A DNA stretch of 64,000 nt from Terriglobales bacterium (GTDB taxonomy: Bacteria > Acidobacteriota > Terriglobia > Terriglobales > Acidobacteriaceae): NCBI GenBank assembly GCA_035651655.1, contig DASRFG010000025.1, forward strand, positions 1-64,000, in the 5' to 3' direction. A program made the translations under genes and the position numbers. Shown in pieces: positions 36,744-45,699 of this stretch. How positions within the stretch are numbered: position 1 is the first letter of the stretch; each line of letters begins with the position of its first letter. Below the pieces are notes generated by a model. That model did no database searches, was not told the DNA's origin, and saw only the letters and a list, made by a program, of their open reading frames with translations.

Positions 36744-38168
36744 ATGAAAGACAATAATGGCATCCGTCCCAATCTTCTGCTGATGACGGATACCTACAAA
36801 TTTACCCACTGGCGGCAATACCCCCCGGGAACAGAAAAGGTTTACAGCTACGTCGAATCCCGCGGCGGAATGTTCGGCGAGTTGGTCTTTTTTGGATTGC
36901 AGTACTACCTCAAACACTATTTGCAGGGTGAAGTGTTCAGCCTCCAGGACATAGACGAAGCCGACGAGTTTTGCCGCGTCCACTTTGGTCACCCCGGTTA
37001 CTTCAATCGCAAGGGTTGGACCGAGCTCTACCAACGTTGGGGCGGACGCCTGCCGATCGAAATCAAAGCTGTACCGGAAGGAACCGTGGTTCCGGTATCA
37101 AATGTACTAGCCACAGTAGAAAACACCGATCCCAGCGCTCCCTGGCTCACCAATTATCTTGAGACCCTACTGCTAAAGATCTGGTACCCCATCACCGTGG
37201 CCACGCTGTCGCGCGAGATCAAGAAGGTTTTCTTGTTCCACTTAAAGCGGACCGGTGATCCTTCGCTGATTCCTTTCAAGCTGCACGACTTTGGTTATCG
37301 CGGTGTCTCCAGCGAGGAAACCGCAGGCATTGGGGGCGCTGCCCATCTGGTGAATTTTCAAGGTACGGACACCACCGCCGGTATCCGCCTGCTGCAGGCC
37401 TACTACGGTGTCAAGGGAATGCCGGGATTCAGTGTTCCCGCCGCTGAACACTCCACCATTACTGCCTGGGGCCGGGACCACGAACGTGAAGCCTACGAAA
37501 ATATGCTCAAGCAATTTCCCAGGGGAACTGTGGCTTGCGTCAGCGATTCCTACGACGTCTTCAATGCCTGCGAGCACATCTGGGGCGAGGAGCTTCGCGA
37601 AAAGGTTCTGGCCAGGGACGGTGTGCTGGTGATACGCCCCGATTCCGGCGATCCCAAGACCATTGTCCTGAACGTATTGGAAATTCTGGGCCGCAAGTTT
37701 GGCTTTGAGACTAACTCCAAAGGCTACAAAGTACTCGACCCCAAGGTGCGCCTCATTCAAGGCGACGGCGTGAACTACTGGACGATTCAGGATGTGCTCG
37801 CTACCATCACCCGCGCCGGCTGGTCGGCGGACAACATTGCGTTTGGCATGGGCGGGGCGCTGTTGCAGCAACTTAATCGCGACACCCAGAAATTCGCGTT
37901 CAAATCGTCAAGCATCGTCATCAATGGGGAGACCCGAGAAGTTTATAAGCAACCCATCACCGACCAGAGTAAAGGGCAGAAGCGCGGACGCCTGGCGCTC
38001 GTCGAGCATGATCACGGTTTCGAGACCGTGACCACATCCGCCGGCGCCGGAGCCACCACGGGTCTTTTGCAAACCGTCTTTCTTAATGGAGAGCTGAAAA
38101 AAGAGTACCGTCTGGATGACATCCGCGAGCGCGCCGAGGTTGATCTAACGCAAATGGTGAACCGCTAA
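36744..38168 (+). CDS. nadV: Nicotinamide phosphoribosyltransferase
   Basis: 474-aa enzyme that makes NMN from nicotinamide and PRPP in NAD salvage. It matches the NAMPT/NadV branch and not nicotinate phosphoribosyltransferase: MTDTYKFTHWRQYPPGTEKVYSYVESRGG, then HDFGYRGVSSEETAGIGGAAHL, SVPAAEHSTI and VIRPDSGDPKTIVLNVLEIL. Length is standard. No nadM- or Nudix-type partner is adjacent. Confidence 0.92.
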   Translation: MKDNNGIRPNLLLMTDTYKFTHWRQYPPGTEKVYSYVESRGGMFGELVFFGLQYYLKHYLQGEVFSLQDIDEADEFCRVHFGHPGYFNRKGWTELYQRWGGRLPIEIKAVPEGTVVPVSNVLATVENTDPSAPWLTNYLETLLLKIWYPITVATLSREIKKVFLFHLKRTGDPSLIPFKLHDFGYRGVSSEETAGIGGAAHLVNFQGTDTTAGIRLLQAYYGVKGMPGFSVPAAEHSTITAWGRDHEREAYENMLKQFPRGTVACVSDSYDVFNACEHIWGEELREKVLARDGVLVIRPDSGDPKTIVLNVLEILGRKFGFETNSKGYKVLDPKVRLIQGDGVNYWTIQDVLATITRAGWSADNIAFGMGGALLQQLNRDTQKFAFKSSSIVINGETREVYKQPITDQSKGQKRGRLALVEHDHGFETVTTSAGAGATTGLLQTVFLNGELKKEYRLDDIRERAEVDLTQMVNR

Positions 38169-38225
38169 GGGCCCTTGCCGAATCTACTCGCGTTGAATCG
38201 GATTCCTGATCCGTAGGAGGTCAAC

Positions 38226-39245
38226 ATGCCCAGCAATAACGCTTGGTCGCGGCGGGACTTCCTGGCAAGCGCAGCCATCGGCGCGATTGCCTCCACAAAA
38301 ATCGCCTCGGGATTGGCATCAAAAGCGGGAGCTGAAGAGAAGAGAGGCAGCATGCAATATCGGACGCTTGGCAGAACCGGCGAAAAGGTCTCGATCGTCG
38401 GAATTGGTGGTTTTCACCTTGGAGTCCCCGACGAGAAGGAAGCCATCCGCATTGTGCGCACTGCACTCGACAACGGCGTCAACTTTCTCGACAACAGTTG
38501 GGATTACAACGAAGGTAAGAGCGAGATTCGCATGGGAAAGGCGCTGCGCGACGGATATCGGCAGAAAGCATTCCTGATGACCAAGGTTGACGGCCAGACC
38601 AAAAAGTCCGCCGCCCAGCAGTTGGACGAATCGCTGAAGCGGCTGCAGACCGACCACCTCGACCTCTGGCAGTTTCATGAAGTGATCCGCATGGGAGATC
38701 CGGACCGTATCTTCGGCGCCGGCGGCGGCATGGAAGCTGCCCTGGAAGCTAAGAAGGCCGGCAAGATTCGATACATCGGATTCACCGGCCACAAGAGTCC
38801 AGACGTCCATCTGAAAATGCTGAGCACCGGCTTTAAACACAATTTCACCTTCGATACGGTGCAGATGCCTCTCAATGTAATGGACGCACACTTCAACAGC
38901 TTCGGAAAGAAAGTCCTACCCATGCTTCTGGAACACAAAATCGGGGTGCTCGGAATGAAGCCGATGGGTGACAAGCTGATCCTGAACAGCCACACCGTCA
39001 CACCTATCGAGTGCCTGCACTACGCCATGAATCTGCCCACTAGCGTGGTAATTACCGGGTGCGATTCCATGGAAATCCTGCAGCAGGCTTTGAAAGCCGC
39101 CCGCGAGTTCCATCCCTTGAGCCAGTCCGAAGTGGCCGCGCTTCTGGCCAAGACCGACAAGTCCGCGCAGAAAGGAGAGTTCGAGCTCTACAAGACCAGC
39201 GACCAGTTCGACTCCACCGCTCACAATCCGGAGTGGCTCGGATAG
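38226..39245 (+). CDS. Tat-exported aldo/keto reductase
   Basis: 339 aa. A twin-arginine signal (SRRDFLASAAIGAIAS) precedes an aldo/keto reductase barrel: FLDNSWDYNEG with the catalytic Asp and Tyr, LMTKVDG with Lys, and LDLWQFHEV with His. An export signal on an NAD(P)H-dependent enzyme implies folding with cofactor before Tat transport. Substrate unknown. TAGGAGG precedes the ATG. Confidence 0.88.
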   Translation: MPSNNAWSRRDFLASAAIGAIASTKIASGLASKAGAEEKRGSMQYRTLGRTGEKVSIVGIGGFHLGVPDEKEAIRIVRTALDNGVNFLDNSWDYNEGKSEIRMGKALRDGYRQKAFLMTKVDGQTKKSAAQQLDESLKRLQTDHLDLWQFHEVIRMGDPDRIFGAGGGMEAALEAKKAGKIRYIGFTGHKSPDVHLKMLSTGFKHNFTFDTVQMPLNVMDAHFNSFGKKVLPMLLEHKIGVLGMKPMGDKLILNSHTVTPIECLHYAMNLPTSVVITGCDSMEILQQALKAAREFHPLSQSEVAALLAKTDKSAQKGEFELYKTSDQFDSTAHNPEWLG

Positions 39246-39368
39246 TCATCCGGCAGTTCCCAATGCTCCGGGCACTCCCCGTACGACGGGCAATCTCGCC
39301 TGCCGGTGCTTTCATCGAAAATTGCAGAGCAGGACCAAGCTTTTGGCCAACGACAAGGAGGAGAACCG

Positions 39369-39770
39369 ATGCCAGACGAAGAGACCATTGAACGAGCGCA
39401 GGAAGACGCGCGGGAAGGGAAGTCCCCAAGCACGCAAGCCGGTGAGTTTGTGCGCGAGGAGATTCATCACATCCGCGAGGGAAAACACGGAGCGGCTTCA
39501 ACCAAGCAGGCAATTGCGATTGGGCTTTCCAAGGCCCGGCGCGCCGGAGTGAAACTGAAACCACCGGCCAAAGGCAAGGCGTCGTCGCGTACCCGCAAGC
39601 AGGCGAGCCGCGATCTGAAGAAGGGTAAGAGCTCTCGGCGGCGTAAGACCAATCCCAAGCGGTCGCGTGCAGTGTCGCGTGCTTTGAAGAAGAAACCGCG
39701 GAGCGCGGCCTCGCGGCAATCGCTCTCACGCCAGGCCCGCAGCGCTGCCCGGCGGCGGAGGGCGGCATAG
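39369..39770 (+). CDS. DUF6496-type protein with histone-H1-like basic tail
   Basis: 133 aa. The first 60 residues (AREGKSPSTQAGEFVREEI, HHIREGKHGAASTKQAIAIG) match small bacterial DUF6496-type proteins. The remaining 70 residues are almost only Lys, Arg, Ser and Ala, resembling the H1 tail and likely to bind DNA or RNA. GGAGGAG precedes the ATG. Confidence 0.75.
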   Translation: MPDEETIERAQEDAREGKSPSTQAGEFVREEIHHIREGKHGAASTKQAIAIGLSKARRAGVKLKPPAKGKASSRTRKQASRDLKKGKSSRRRKTNPKRSRAVSRALKKKPRSAASRQSLSRQARSAARRRRAA

Positions 39771-39783
39771 GCCAGATCATCGA

Positions 39784-40626
39784 TTGGCGAAAGCGCGCGG
39801 CCGACCTATATTGGGAGGCGTGACCGTCGAAAAGGCCGGCGCTTCCCGCGAGTGGAACTCCGAGGTCTATCACCGCGTTTCGTCGCCGCAGGTCGGGTGG
39901 GGAGAGAAGGTGCTCTCCCGGCTGCGCCTTCGCGGCGACGAAACTGTTATTGACGCCGGTTGCGGCACCGGGCGACTTACGGAACAGTTGTTAGAGCTTC
40001 TTCCCCGCGGTCACGTCATCGCGGTCGACCTTTCGCAAAATATGTTGCGCGAGGCGCGCGAGCATCTACAGCCCCGCTTCGATGGGCGAGTGTCTTTTGT
40101 GCTGTCGGATGTTCAGGAGCTGCCCCTCTCTGGGGTCGCAGATGCTGTTTTTAGCACTGCTGCGTTTCATTGGATCAGAGACCACGACCAATTATTTCGC
40201 AGCCTTTTTTCCGGGCTTCGGCCAGGTGGCTGGTTGGAAGCACAGTGCGGTGGCGGGCCCAATCTTGCGAAATTGCTGGCGCGGGCGGAAAAGCTGATGC
40301 ATCGGTCGCCGTTCGCAGATTTCTTTGCCGACTGGCAATCTCCCTGGGAATTCGCGGGCGCCGAAACCACTGCGGACCGGCTCCGCAACGCGGGATTTAT
40401 CGAAATCCGAAGCTGGCTGGAATCCGCGCCGGTCGTGCTCTCCGACGCACAGCACTACCGTGAGTTCCTGCCCAGCGTGATTTTCCGTCGCCACATGGAG
40501 TGTATTCCGGATCCTGACCTGCGGACGCTGTTCGTAGACGAACTTACCCGCGCTGCCGAGGACGATAATCCGCCCTTCACCCTCGACTATTGGCGCCTCA
40601 ACCTCAGCGCCCGCCGGCCAAAGTAG
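39784..40626 (+). CDS. Class I SAM-dependent methyltransferase
   Basis: 280 aa. Motif I is VIDAGCGTGRLTEQLLELLP, followed by VIAVDLSQNMLREA and FVLSDVQELPLSGVADAVFS, as in UbiE/trans-aconitate methyltransferase-like enzymes. The start is uncertain: TTG at 39784, or GTG at 39820 with GGGAGG only one base away. Substrate unknown. It follows the DUF6496 gene by 13 bp. Confidence 0.85.
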   Translation: MAKARGRPILGGVTVEKAGASREWNSEVYHRVSSPQVGWGEKVLSRLRLRGDETVIDAGCGTGRLTEQLLELLPRGHVIAVDLSQNMLREAREHLQPRFDGRVSFVLSDVQELPLSGVADAVFSTAAFHWIRDHDQLFRSLFSGLRPGGWLEAQCGGGPNLAKLLARAEKLMHRSPFADFFADWQSPWEFAGAETTADRLRNAGFIEIRSWLESAPVVLSDAQHYREFLPSVIFRRHMECIPDPDLRTLFVDELTRAAEDDNPPFTLDYWRLNLSARRPK

Positions 40627-40629
40627 CGG

Positions 40630-40944
40630 CTATTTGACGGAATCAGCAATCCACTCCAGATACTTATCACTGCCCGCTTCGATCGGTATCTGCACAGATT
40701 CCGGCAAATCATAAGAATGTAACTCGCGAATCGCGGTCTCCACCTGCGCGTAGCGGGCCGCCGTGGTCTTGATGATCAGCAGGAATTCAGCAGCGCTCTC
40801 TACCTTCCCCTGCCAACGGTAGACCGAATGGACGGGCACGACATTCACACAAGCCGCTATCCCCCGCTCCACCAACGCCTGCGCGATCTTTTCCGCCTCA
40901 GCTTGCGAACCGGCAGTGGAGAGAACAATTCTTTTGTCGGTCAT
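40630..40944 (-). CDS. cutA: CutA1 divalent-cation tolerance protein
   Basis: 104-aa trimeric beta/alpha protein. The family pattern is clear: STAGSQAEAEKIAQALVERGIAACVNVVP, SVYRWQGKVESAAEFLLIIKTT and LHSYDLPESVQIPI. Linked genetically to copper tolerance in E. coli, though its biochemical role is debated. Confidence 0.92.
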   Translation of the reverse strand: MTDKRIVLSTAGSQAEAEKIAQALVERGIAACVNVVPVHSVYRWQGKVESAAEFLLIIKTTAARYAQVETAIRELHSYDLPESVQIPIEAGSDKYLEWIADSVK

Positions 40945-41049
40945 AATTTAGAATCGGATGCTGCTTTGAACCCCGGCGTGAGCCGAAGCTAATACATGCT
41001 TACCCGTACAGTAGCACCCGGCTTGGGGCTTACATCATAAGTGAGGAAT

Positions 41050-42462
41050 ATGGCTTTGCCGATCAAGTTCGGGACTTCAGGATGGCGCGCCGTAATGGCC
41101 GAAGACTTCACCTTTGCCAACGTGCGCCGAGCCGTGACCGGCATTGCGCGCTATGTCCTCTCGGAAAAACCGAGCGGAGCGTGCATCATTGTGGGCCGCG
41201 ATCCGCGTTTTCTGGGCGAAGCTTTTTGCAGCCTCGCTGCGGAGATTCTCACCCGACACGGGATCAGGCCGCTACTTGCCTCCGAGGCTGCTCCCACTCC
41301 CGCCATCGCCTTCGAAGTCATACGCCTGCAGACCGACGGGGCGATTAATTTCACCGCCTCCCACAATCCGCCGGAATACAACGGCATAAAATTTTCCACG
41401 CCGGATGGCGCTCCGGCGTTGCCAGAGGTCACCAAGAAGATTGAGGCGGAGATCGCGGCGGCGGACTCCGGCGGCGCTCCGAGCACGGCTCAAACCTCCA
41501 CCCCTGCCGAGTCCCGGACCATTGACGTTCGTCCCGCCTACCTCACGCGACTCGCCGAAATCGTAGATCTGAATTCCATAAAAAAAGCGGGCCTTCGTAT
41601 TGGCTTCGATCCCTTTTACGGCGCCGCGCGTGAGTACCCCGATCGCCTGCTTGAGCAGGACGGCATCAGCGTGGCCACCGTTCACAACTACCGCGACGTT
41701 CTCTTCGGGGGGCACGCTCCCGAACCGGACGACCACTTGCTTTCCATGCTGCGCGACAAAATGCGCGAGATCAAAGCCCACATCGGCATCGCTACCGATG
41801 GCGATGCTGACCGCTTTGGCATCCTCGACCAGGATGGGACCTTCATTCAACCCAATTACATCATCGCTCTACTCTTCGATTACCTGGTGGAGACCCGCGG
41901 CTGGCGCAACGGTGTGGCAAAGTCGGTTGCCACTACCAACCTCATCAACGCCATCGCCGACAAACAAAAGATCGAGCTCCACGAGACGCCAGTCGGCTTC
42001 AAATACATCGGCGAACTGATCAAGCAGGACAAGATCTGCATTGGCGGCGAGGAGAGTGCCGGACTTTCCATCCGTTATCACGTGCCGGAAAAAGACGGAA
42101 TTCTCGCGGGATTGCTTTGCTGTGAGATGGTGGCCCGCCGCGGCAAGCCACTGCAGCAACAATTACGTGAACTATTTGGCAAAGTTGGTTCCTTTTATCC
42201 CCGGCGCGAGAACTTCCGCTTGACGCCGGAGGTGAAACAGAAGTTCACTACAAAGCTGAGTTCCGAGCCGCGCGAAGTTTTCGGTCATAAAGTAGAGCAG
42301 GTGGTCCGCACCGACGGATTAAAGCTGGTGCTCGACGACGGCTCGTGGGTGTGCTATCGCCTTTCCGGCACGGAGCCGGTGGTGCGGGTGTATGCCGAAG
42401 CGCGGACTGCGGAAGGCTTAGACAAACTAATGGCTGCAGCGGAGAAATGGATATTCGAATAA
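41050..42462 (+). CDS. Phosphoglucomutase/phosphomannomutase family protein
   Basis: 470-aa alpha-D-phosphohexomutase. The phosphoserine loop is TASHNPPEYNGIK, the metal loop DGDADRFG, the sugar-binding loop GGEESAGLS, and the phosphate-binding loop RLSGTEPVVRVYAEA. It isomerises hexose 1- and 6-phosphates, but exact substrate cannot be read from the sequence. The in-frame GTG at 41041 is an alternative start. The downstream ftsB-like gene overlaps its end. Confidence 0.92.
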   Translation: MALPIKFGTSGWRAVMAEDFTFANVRRAVTGIARYVLSEKPSGACIIVGRDPRFLGEAFCSLAAEILTRHGIRPLLASEAAPTPAIAFEVIRLQTDGAINFTASHNPPEYNGIKFSTPDGAPALPEVTKKIEAEIAAADSGGAPSTAQTSTPAESRTIDVRPAYLTRLAEIVDLNSIKKAGLRIGFDPFYGAAREYPDRLLEQDGISVATVHNYRDVLFGGHAPEPDDHLLSMLRDKMREIKAHIGIATDGDADRFGILDQDGTFIQPNYIIALLFDYLVETRGWRNGVAKSVATTNLINAIADKQKIELHETPVGFKYIGELIKQDKICIGGEESAGLSIRYHVPEKDGILAGLLCCEMVARRGKPLQQQLRELFGKVGSFYPRRENFRLTPEVKQKFTTKLSSEPREVFGHKVEQVVRTDGLKLVLDDGSWVCYRLSGTEPVVRVYAEARTAEGLDKLMAAAEKWIFE

Positions 42463-42839
42463 AGTTCCAATCTGGGGAAGCTTCCACCCAACGCGCAGCG
42501 GCAATTGCCCGAGCTCTCTACCTGCGCCGGCGCAAGCTGGCCACCGGCGGTATCGGAGTGCTGGCCATGTGGCTGGGACTGCACGTCATCTTCGGCGCCA
42601 ATGGGATGGTCGTGTACCAACAAAAGCGCTCGGAATACGGCAGCTTGCAGGTTGAGCTTAAACAATTACAACAAGAAAACGACCGCTACATGCACGAAAT
42701 CCAGGCACTGAAGTCCGATCCCCAGGCCATTGAAAAAGAGGCACGCGAACAATTGCGCTATGCGCGGCCTGGAGAAGTGGTTTACGTGGTCCCGGAATCC
42801 CGGCGTGACCTGCCTCCCACAAATTCCGCAAGAAAATAA
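42447..42839 (+). CDS. FtsB/DivIC-like septum formation initiator
   Basis: 130 aa. A single transmembrane helix (about residues 32-52, GGIGVLAMWLGLHVIFG) is followed by a periplasmic coiled coil (KRSEYGSLQVELKQLQQEND) and the family motif EAREQLRYARPGEVVYVVPE. It belongs to the FtsB-FtsL-FtsQ division complex. The ATG lies 16 bp inside the phosphomutase gene, with GGAGA upstream, so the two are coupled. Confidence 0.88.
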   Translation: MDIRIKFQSGEASTQRAAAIARALYLRRRKLATGGIGVLAMWLGLHVIFGANGMVVYQQKRSEYGSLQVELKQLQQENDRYMHEIQALKSDPQAIEKEAREQLRYARPGEVVYVVPESRRDLPPTNSARK

Positions 42840-43052
42840 TCGTAACCTTTTAAACATTTGTTGGTCTTTTCAGTGGAACCTGAGTGTTCAAGTTGCAAAG
42901 GTGGATTCTGCTTGCGGTCGCGAGCGGGCCGGAGTAAAAGGGGATTCTTCCTCGTCGTGGCTGGTGTTGCGACCGTGCGCCGCTGGAGTCGAGTTCCACC
43001 GGCGGAACTTGTAACTTAAAGTGATTCTTTAACTTAACAGGAGAGCGATTCT

Positions 43053-43430
43053 ATGAAGAAACTGCTGCTGGTTTTGCTGGTCATGTCAGTGGTGTGTTGT
43101 CTGGTGGTAGTGGCGGTGGCGAAGGACGCCGACAAGGCTTCAACTGTGAAGGGCTGGGTCAGTGACTCCAAGTGCGGCGCCAAAGGGGCGGCTGCTGGGC
43201 ACGAAAATTGCGGGAACAAATGCGTCGGCAACGGCGAAAAGACGGTGTTCGTCACCGACAAAGATCACAAGGTCCTGAACGTGGATAATGCTGACACTTT
43301 AAAAGACCACATGGGTCATCATGTGGCAGTGAAGGGTTCGGTGGAAAACGACACTCTTCATGTGGACAGCGTCAAGATGCTGGCCATGAAGGGCGACAAG
43401 AAAGCAGGCGAGATGAAGGATATGCACTGA
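43053..43430 (+). CDS. Exported Cys-containing hypothetical protein
   Basis: 125 aa with a signal peptide (MKKLLLVLLVMSVVCCLVVVAVA). The mature part (VKGWVSDSKCGAKGAAAGHE, then NCGNKC and VAVKGSVENDTLHVDSVKML) has three Cys and an OB-like beta pattern, as in small secreted acidobacterial proteins of unknown function. GGAGAG precedes the ATG, and a strong terminator follows. Confidence 0.75.
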   Translation: MKKLLLVLLVMSVVCCLVVVAVAKDADKASTVKGWVSDSKCGAKGAAAGHENCGNKCVGNGEKTVFVTDKDHKVLNVDNADTLKDHMGHHVAVKGSVENDTLHVDSVKMLAMKGDKKAGEMKDMH

Positions 43431-43463
43431 GTAGTTGGCGGTTCGAATGAATGTTCAGTTCCG

Positions 43464-43490
43464 AGGCAGCCTGCGGGCTGCCTTTTTATT
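43464..43490 (+). terminator. Intrinsic terminator of the 43053 gene
   Basis: AGGCAGCC and GGCTGCCT form a perfect 8-bp stem around TGCG, followed by TTTTATTT. Confidence 0.9.
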
Positions 43491-43532
43491 TAGGTCGCGC
43501 CCGGCGCGGCGCCCTCTATTTCAGATTGCGTG

Positions 43533-43572
43533 GGGCAGCCGCCCTCGGCTGCCCGGGCGAGCTTGGCTCGCC
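43533..43572. repeat. Single copy of the double-hairpin dispersed repeat
   Basis: GGGCAGCCG-CCCT-CGGCTGCCC (9-bp stem) is followed directly by GGCGAGC-TTG-GCTCGCC. The same two-hairpin order ends the tandem array at 30884. Confidence 0.75.
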
Positions 43573-43612
43573 AGGAACTCAGCTCTAGCTGAGGTCATAA
43601 TAGAATCACACT

Positions 43613-43879
43613 GTGACCAAATCGCAATTCCACCGAATTACCAAAGCTTTGGCCGATCCCATGCGGTACCAGATCCTCTCCCGTATCGCCGCCCAGGATG
43701 AGCTCGCGTGCATGAACCTGCGCTGCGATTTGCCCATCAGTGCCGCCACGCTCTCCTACCATCTTAAGGAATTGAGCCGGGCGGGGTTGATTAACCTACG
43801 GAAGACTTCGAAGTTTATGCACATGAAAGTGCGGAAAAAGGTCTGGAACGACTACCTCGCCACCCTCTCCAAACTTTAG
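43613..43879 (+). CDS. ArsR-type winged-helix regulator (minimal)
   Basis: 88 aa, almost only DNA-binding domain: HRITKALADPMRYQILSRIA, then PISAATLSYHLKELSRAGLI. No metal-binding Cys pair typical of ArsR/SmtB is present, apart from one Cys in ELACMNLRCDL. GTG start. Ligand unknown. Confidence 0.85.
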   Translation: MTKSQFHRITKALADPMRYQILSRIAAQDELACMNLRCDLPISAATLSYHLKELSRAGLINLRKTSKFMHMKVRKKVWNDYLATLSKL

Positions 43880-43970
43880 TTTTCCACAACCGGCTGAATC
43901 CTTTTCTTCCCGCGCTCATCAGTTAGACAGTCATCGAACTATAGGCAACGAGCTCGATGCAGGAGGACGT

Positions 43971-44729
43971 ATGGGTAAGCTCACAGGAAAAGTTGTGGTC
44001 GTAACCGGGGCCTCGAAGGGAATTGGCGCAGCCATCGCGGCAAAGCTGGGTTCTGAAGGCGCCAACGTGGTGGTGAATTACTCCACGGACAAAGCCGGCG
44101 CAGAAAAAGTTGTCAAAGCTGTTGAAGCCAATGGCGGCAAGGCAGTGGCTGTCCAGGCCGATGTCTCCAAACAGGACCAGGTAAAAAAGCTCTTTCAGGA
44201 GACCAAGAAGGCGTACGGAACGGTTGATGTCCTGGTGAACAATGCCGGCATTTATGATTTGAAACCTCTGGAGGCCATAGACGAGCAGCATTTCCGCAAG
44301 CATTTTGACACCAACGTGCTTGGGCTTTTGCTGGCCACGCAAGAGGCTGCGGCGATTATCGGCGACAAAGGCGGCTCCATTATCAACATCAGTTCCATAG
44401 TCTCCAAAACTCCACCTGCAGGCGCTTCTGTGTATAGCGCGACCAAAGGAGCCGTGGATGTGATCACTCGTTCCTTAGCTCAAGAGCTCGGGCCGCGCAA
44501 GATTCGTGTGAACACTCTAGCTCCCGGCGCCACCGACACTGAAGGCGTTCGGACCATGCTAAGTCAAAATCACAACACGGATTTCCAGGACTATGTCGTG
44601 AGTCGCACTCCACTCGGCCGCATGGGTACATCGGAGGACATTGCCAGCGCGGCACTTTTCCTGGCCTCTGAAGACTCGGGCTGGATCACAGGGGAGGAGC
44701 TGTTGGTTGGCGGGGGGCTGCGCTTGTAA
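43971..44729 (+). CDS. Short-chain dehydrogenase/reductase
   Basis: 252-aa SDR. The cofactor motif is TGASKGIGAAIA, NNAG is at residue 89, and the catalytic Ser-Tyr-Lys are in SSIVSKTP and YSATKG. The C-terminal GITGEE-like segment (WITGEELLVGGG) is typical of glucose 1-dehydrogenase/FabG-like enzymes. GGAGG precedes the ATG. Substrate unknown. Confidence 0.9.
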   Translation: MGKLTGKVVVVTGASKGIGAAIAAKLGSEGANVVVNYSTDKAGAEKVVKAVEANGGKAVAVQADVSKQDQVKKLFQETKKAYGTVDVLVNNAGIYDLKPLEAIDEQHFRKHFDTNVLGLLLATQEAAAIIGDKGGSIINISSIVSKTPPAGASVYSATKGAVDVITRSLAQELGPRKIRVNTLAPGATDTEGVRTMLSQNHNTDFQDYVVSRTPLGRMGTSEDIASAALFLASEDSGWITGEELLVGGGLRL

Positions 44730-44875
44730 TCCAGCTAGGCGTATTTTTTATAGACGTGGATGATCGCACAGGGGCTAAAGCCCACATTGATAGGGCGCTA
44801 TCCGCACGGACCACGTTGATGCCAGCGGCAGAGTCGCTTCCTAACGCGGCTCTGGCGTTGAGGCGTGAGTCCCCA

Positions 44876-45646
44876 CTATCGCGCCACGCCTTCCAGCGGC
44901 GAGCTTGCGGTGGCATACAGCTTTTTGGTCATCCTGCCGGCGAGATAGGCCGTTCGTCCGGCAATCACGGCATTTTTCATGGCTTCAGCCATCAGCACCG
45001 GCTCCTGAGCGTTGGCGATGCCAGAATTCATCAGCACGGCATCGGCGCCCAGTTCCATGCCTATGGCCGCGTCGGACGCGGTTCCCACACCGGCGTCAAC
45101 AATCAGCGGAACACCGGTAATCATTTCGCGAAGGATGCGAATGTTGGCCTGGTTCTGGATTCCCATGCCGCTGCCGATAGGTGCGCCAAGGGGCATGACC
45201 GCGGCCGCGCCTGCATCAATCAGCCGCTTCGCAACCACAATGTCATCTGAGGTGTAGGGAAGAACGGTAAAGCCTTCCTTTACCAGGACGCGAGTCGCCT
45301 CGAGCGTCGCCTGCACGTCGGGATAGAGGGTGCGCTCGTCGCCGATCACCTCCAGCTTTACCCAGTCTGAAAGGCCTACTTCGCGCGCCAGGCGCGCGGC
45401 CCGAATGGCCTCGTCGGCGCTGTAGCACCCGGCAGTGTTGGGCAGCAGAAAGTATTTTTCCGCGTCAATGTAGTCGAGCAGCGATTCCTTGCTGCGGTCC
45501 AGATTCACCCGGCGCACGGCTACCGTCACCATCTCCGCGCCACTGGCCTCGATGGCCCGCGCAGTTTCCTGGAATGACTTGTATTTTCCGGTGCCGACGA
45601 TAAGCCGCGAGTGAAATTGCCGTCCGGCGATGACTAAGGCGTCCAT
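44876..45646 (-). CDS. thiG: Thiazole synthase
   Basis: 256-aa TIM-barrel enzyme that forms the thiazole phosphate of thiamine from deoxyxylulose 5-phosphate, the ThiS thiocarboxylate and dehydroglycine. Features: [10 protein letters not shown] start, the Schiff-base Lys in [25 protein letters not shown], and the phosphate loop ending [19 protein letters not shown]. No other thi gene is adjacent; thiS is at 27761. Confidence 0.95.
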   Translation of the reverse strand: MDALVIAGRQFHSRLIVGTGKYKSFQETARAIEASGAEMVTVAVRRVNLDRSKESLLDYIDAEKYFLLPNTAGCYSADEAIRAARLAREVGLSDWVKLEVIGDERTLYPDVQATLEATRVLVKEGFTVLPYTSDDIVVAKRLIDAGAAAVMPLGAPIGSGMGIQNQANIRILREMITGVPLIVDAGVGTASDAAIGMELGADAVLMNSGIANAQEPVLMAEAMKNAVIAGRTAYLAGRMTKKLYATASSPLEGVAR

Positions 45647-45699
45647 GGGGGTATTGTAAGGGTAGGTTGGCGCTCAATTCCATAGAGCAGCCGGGTGAG

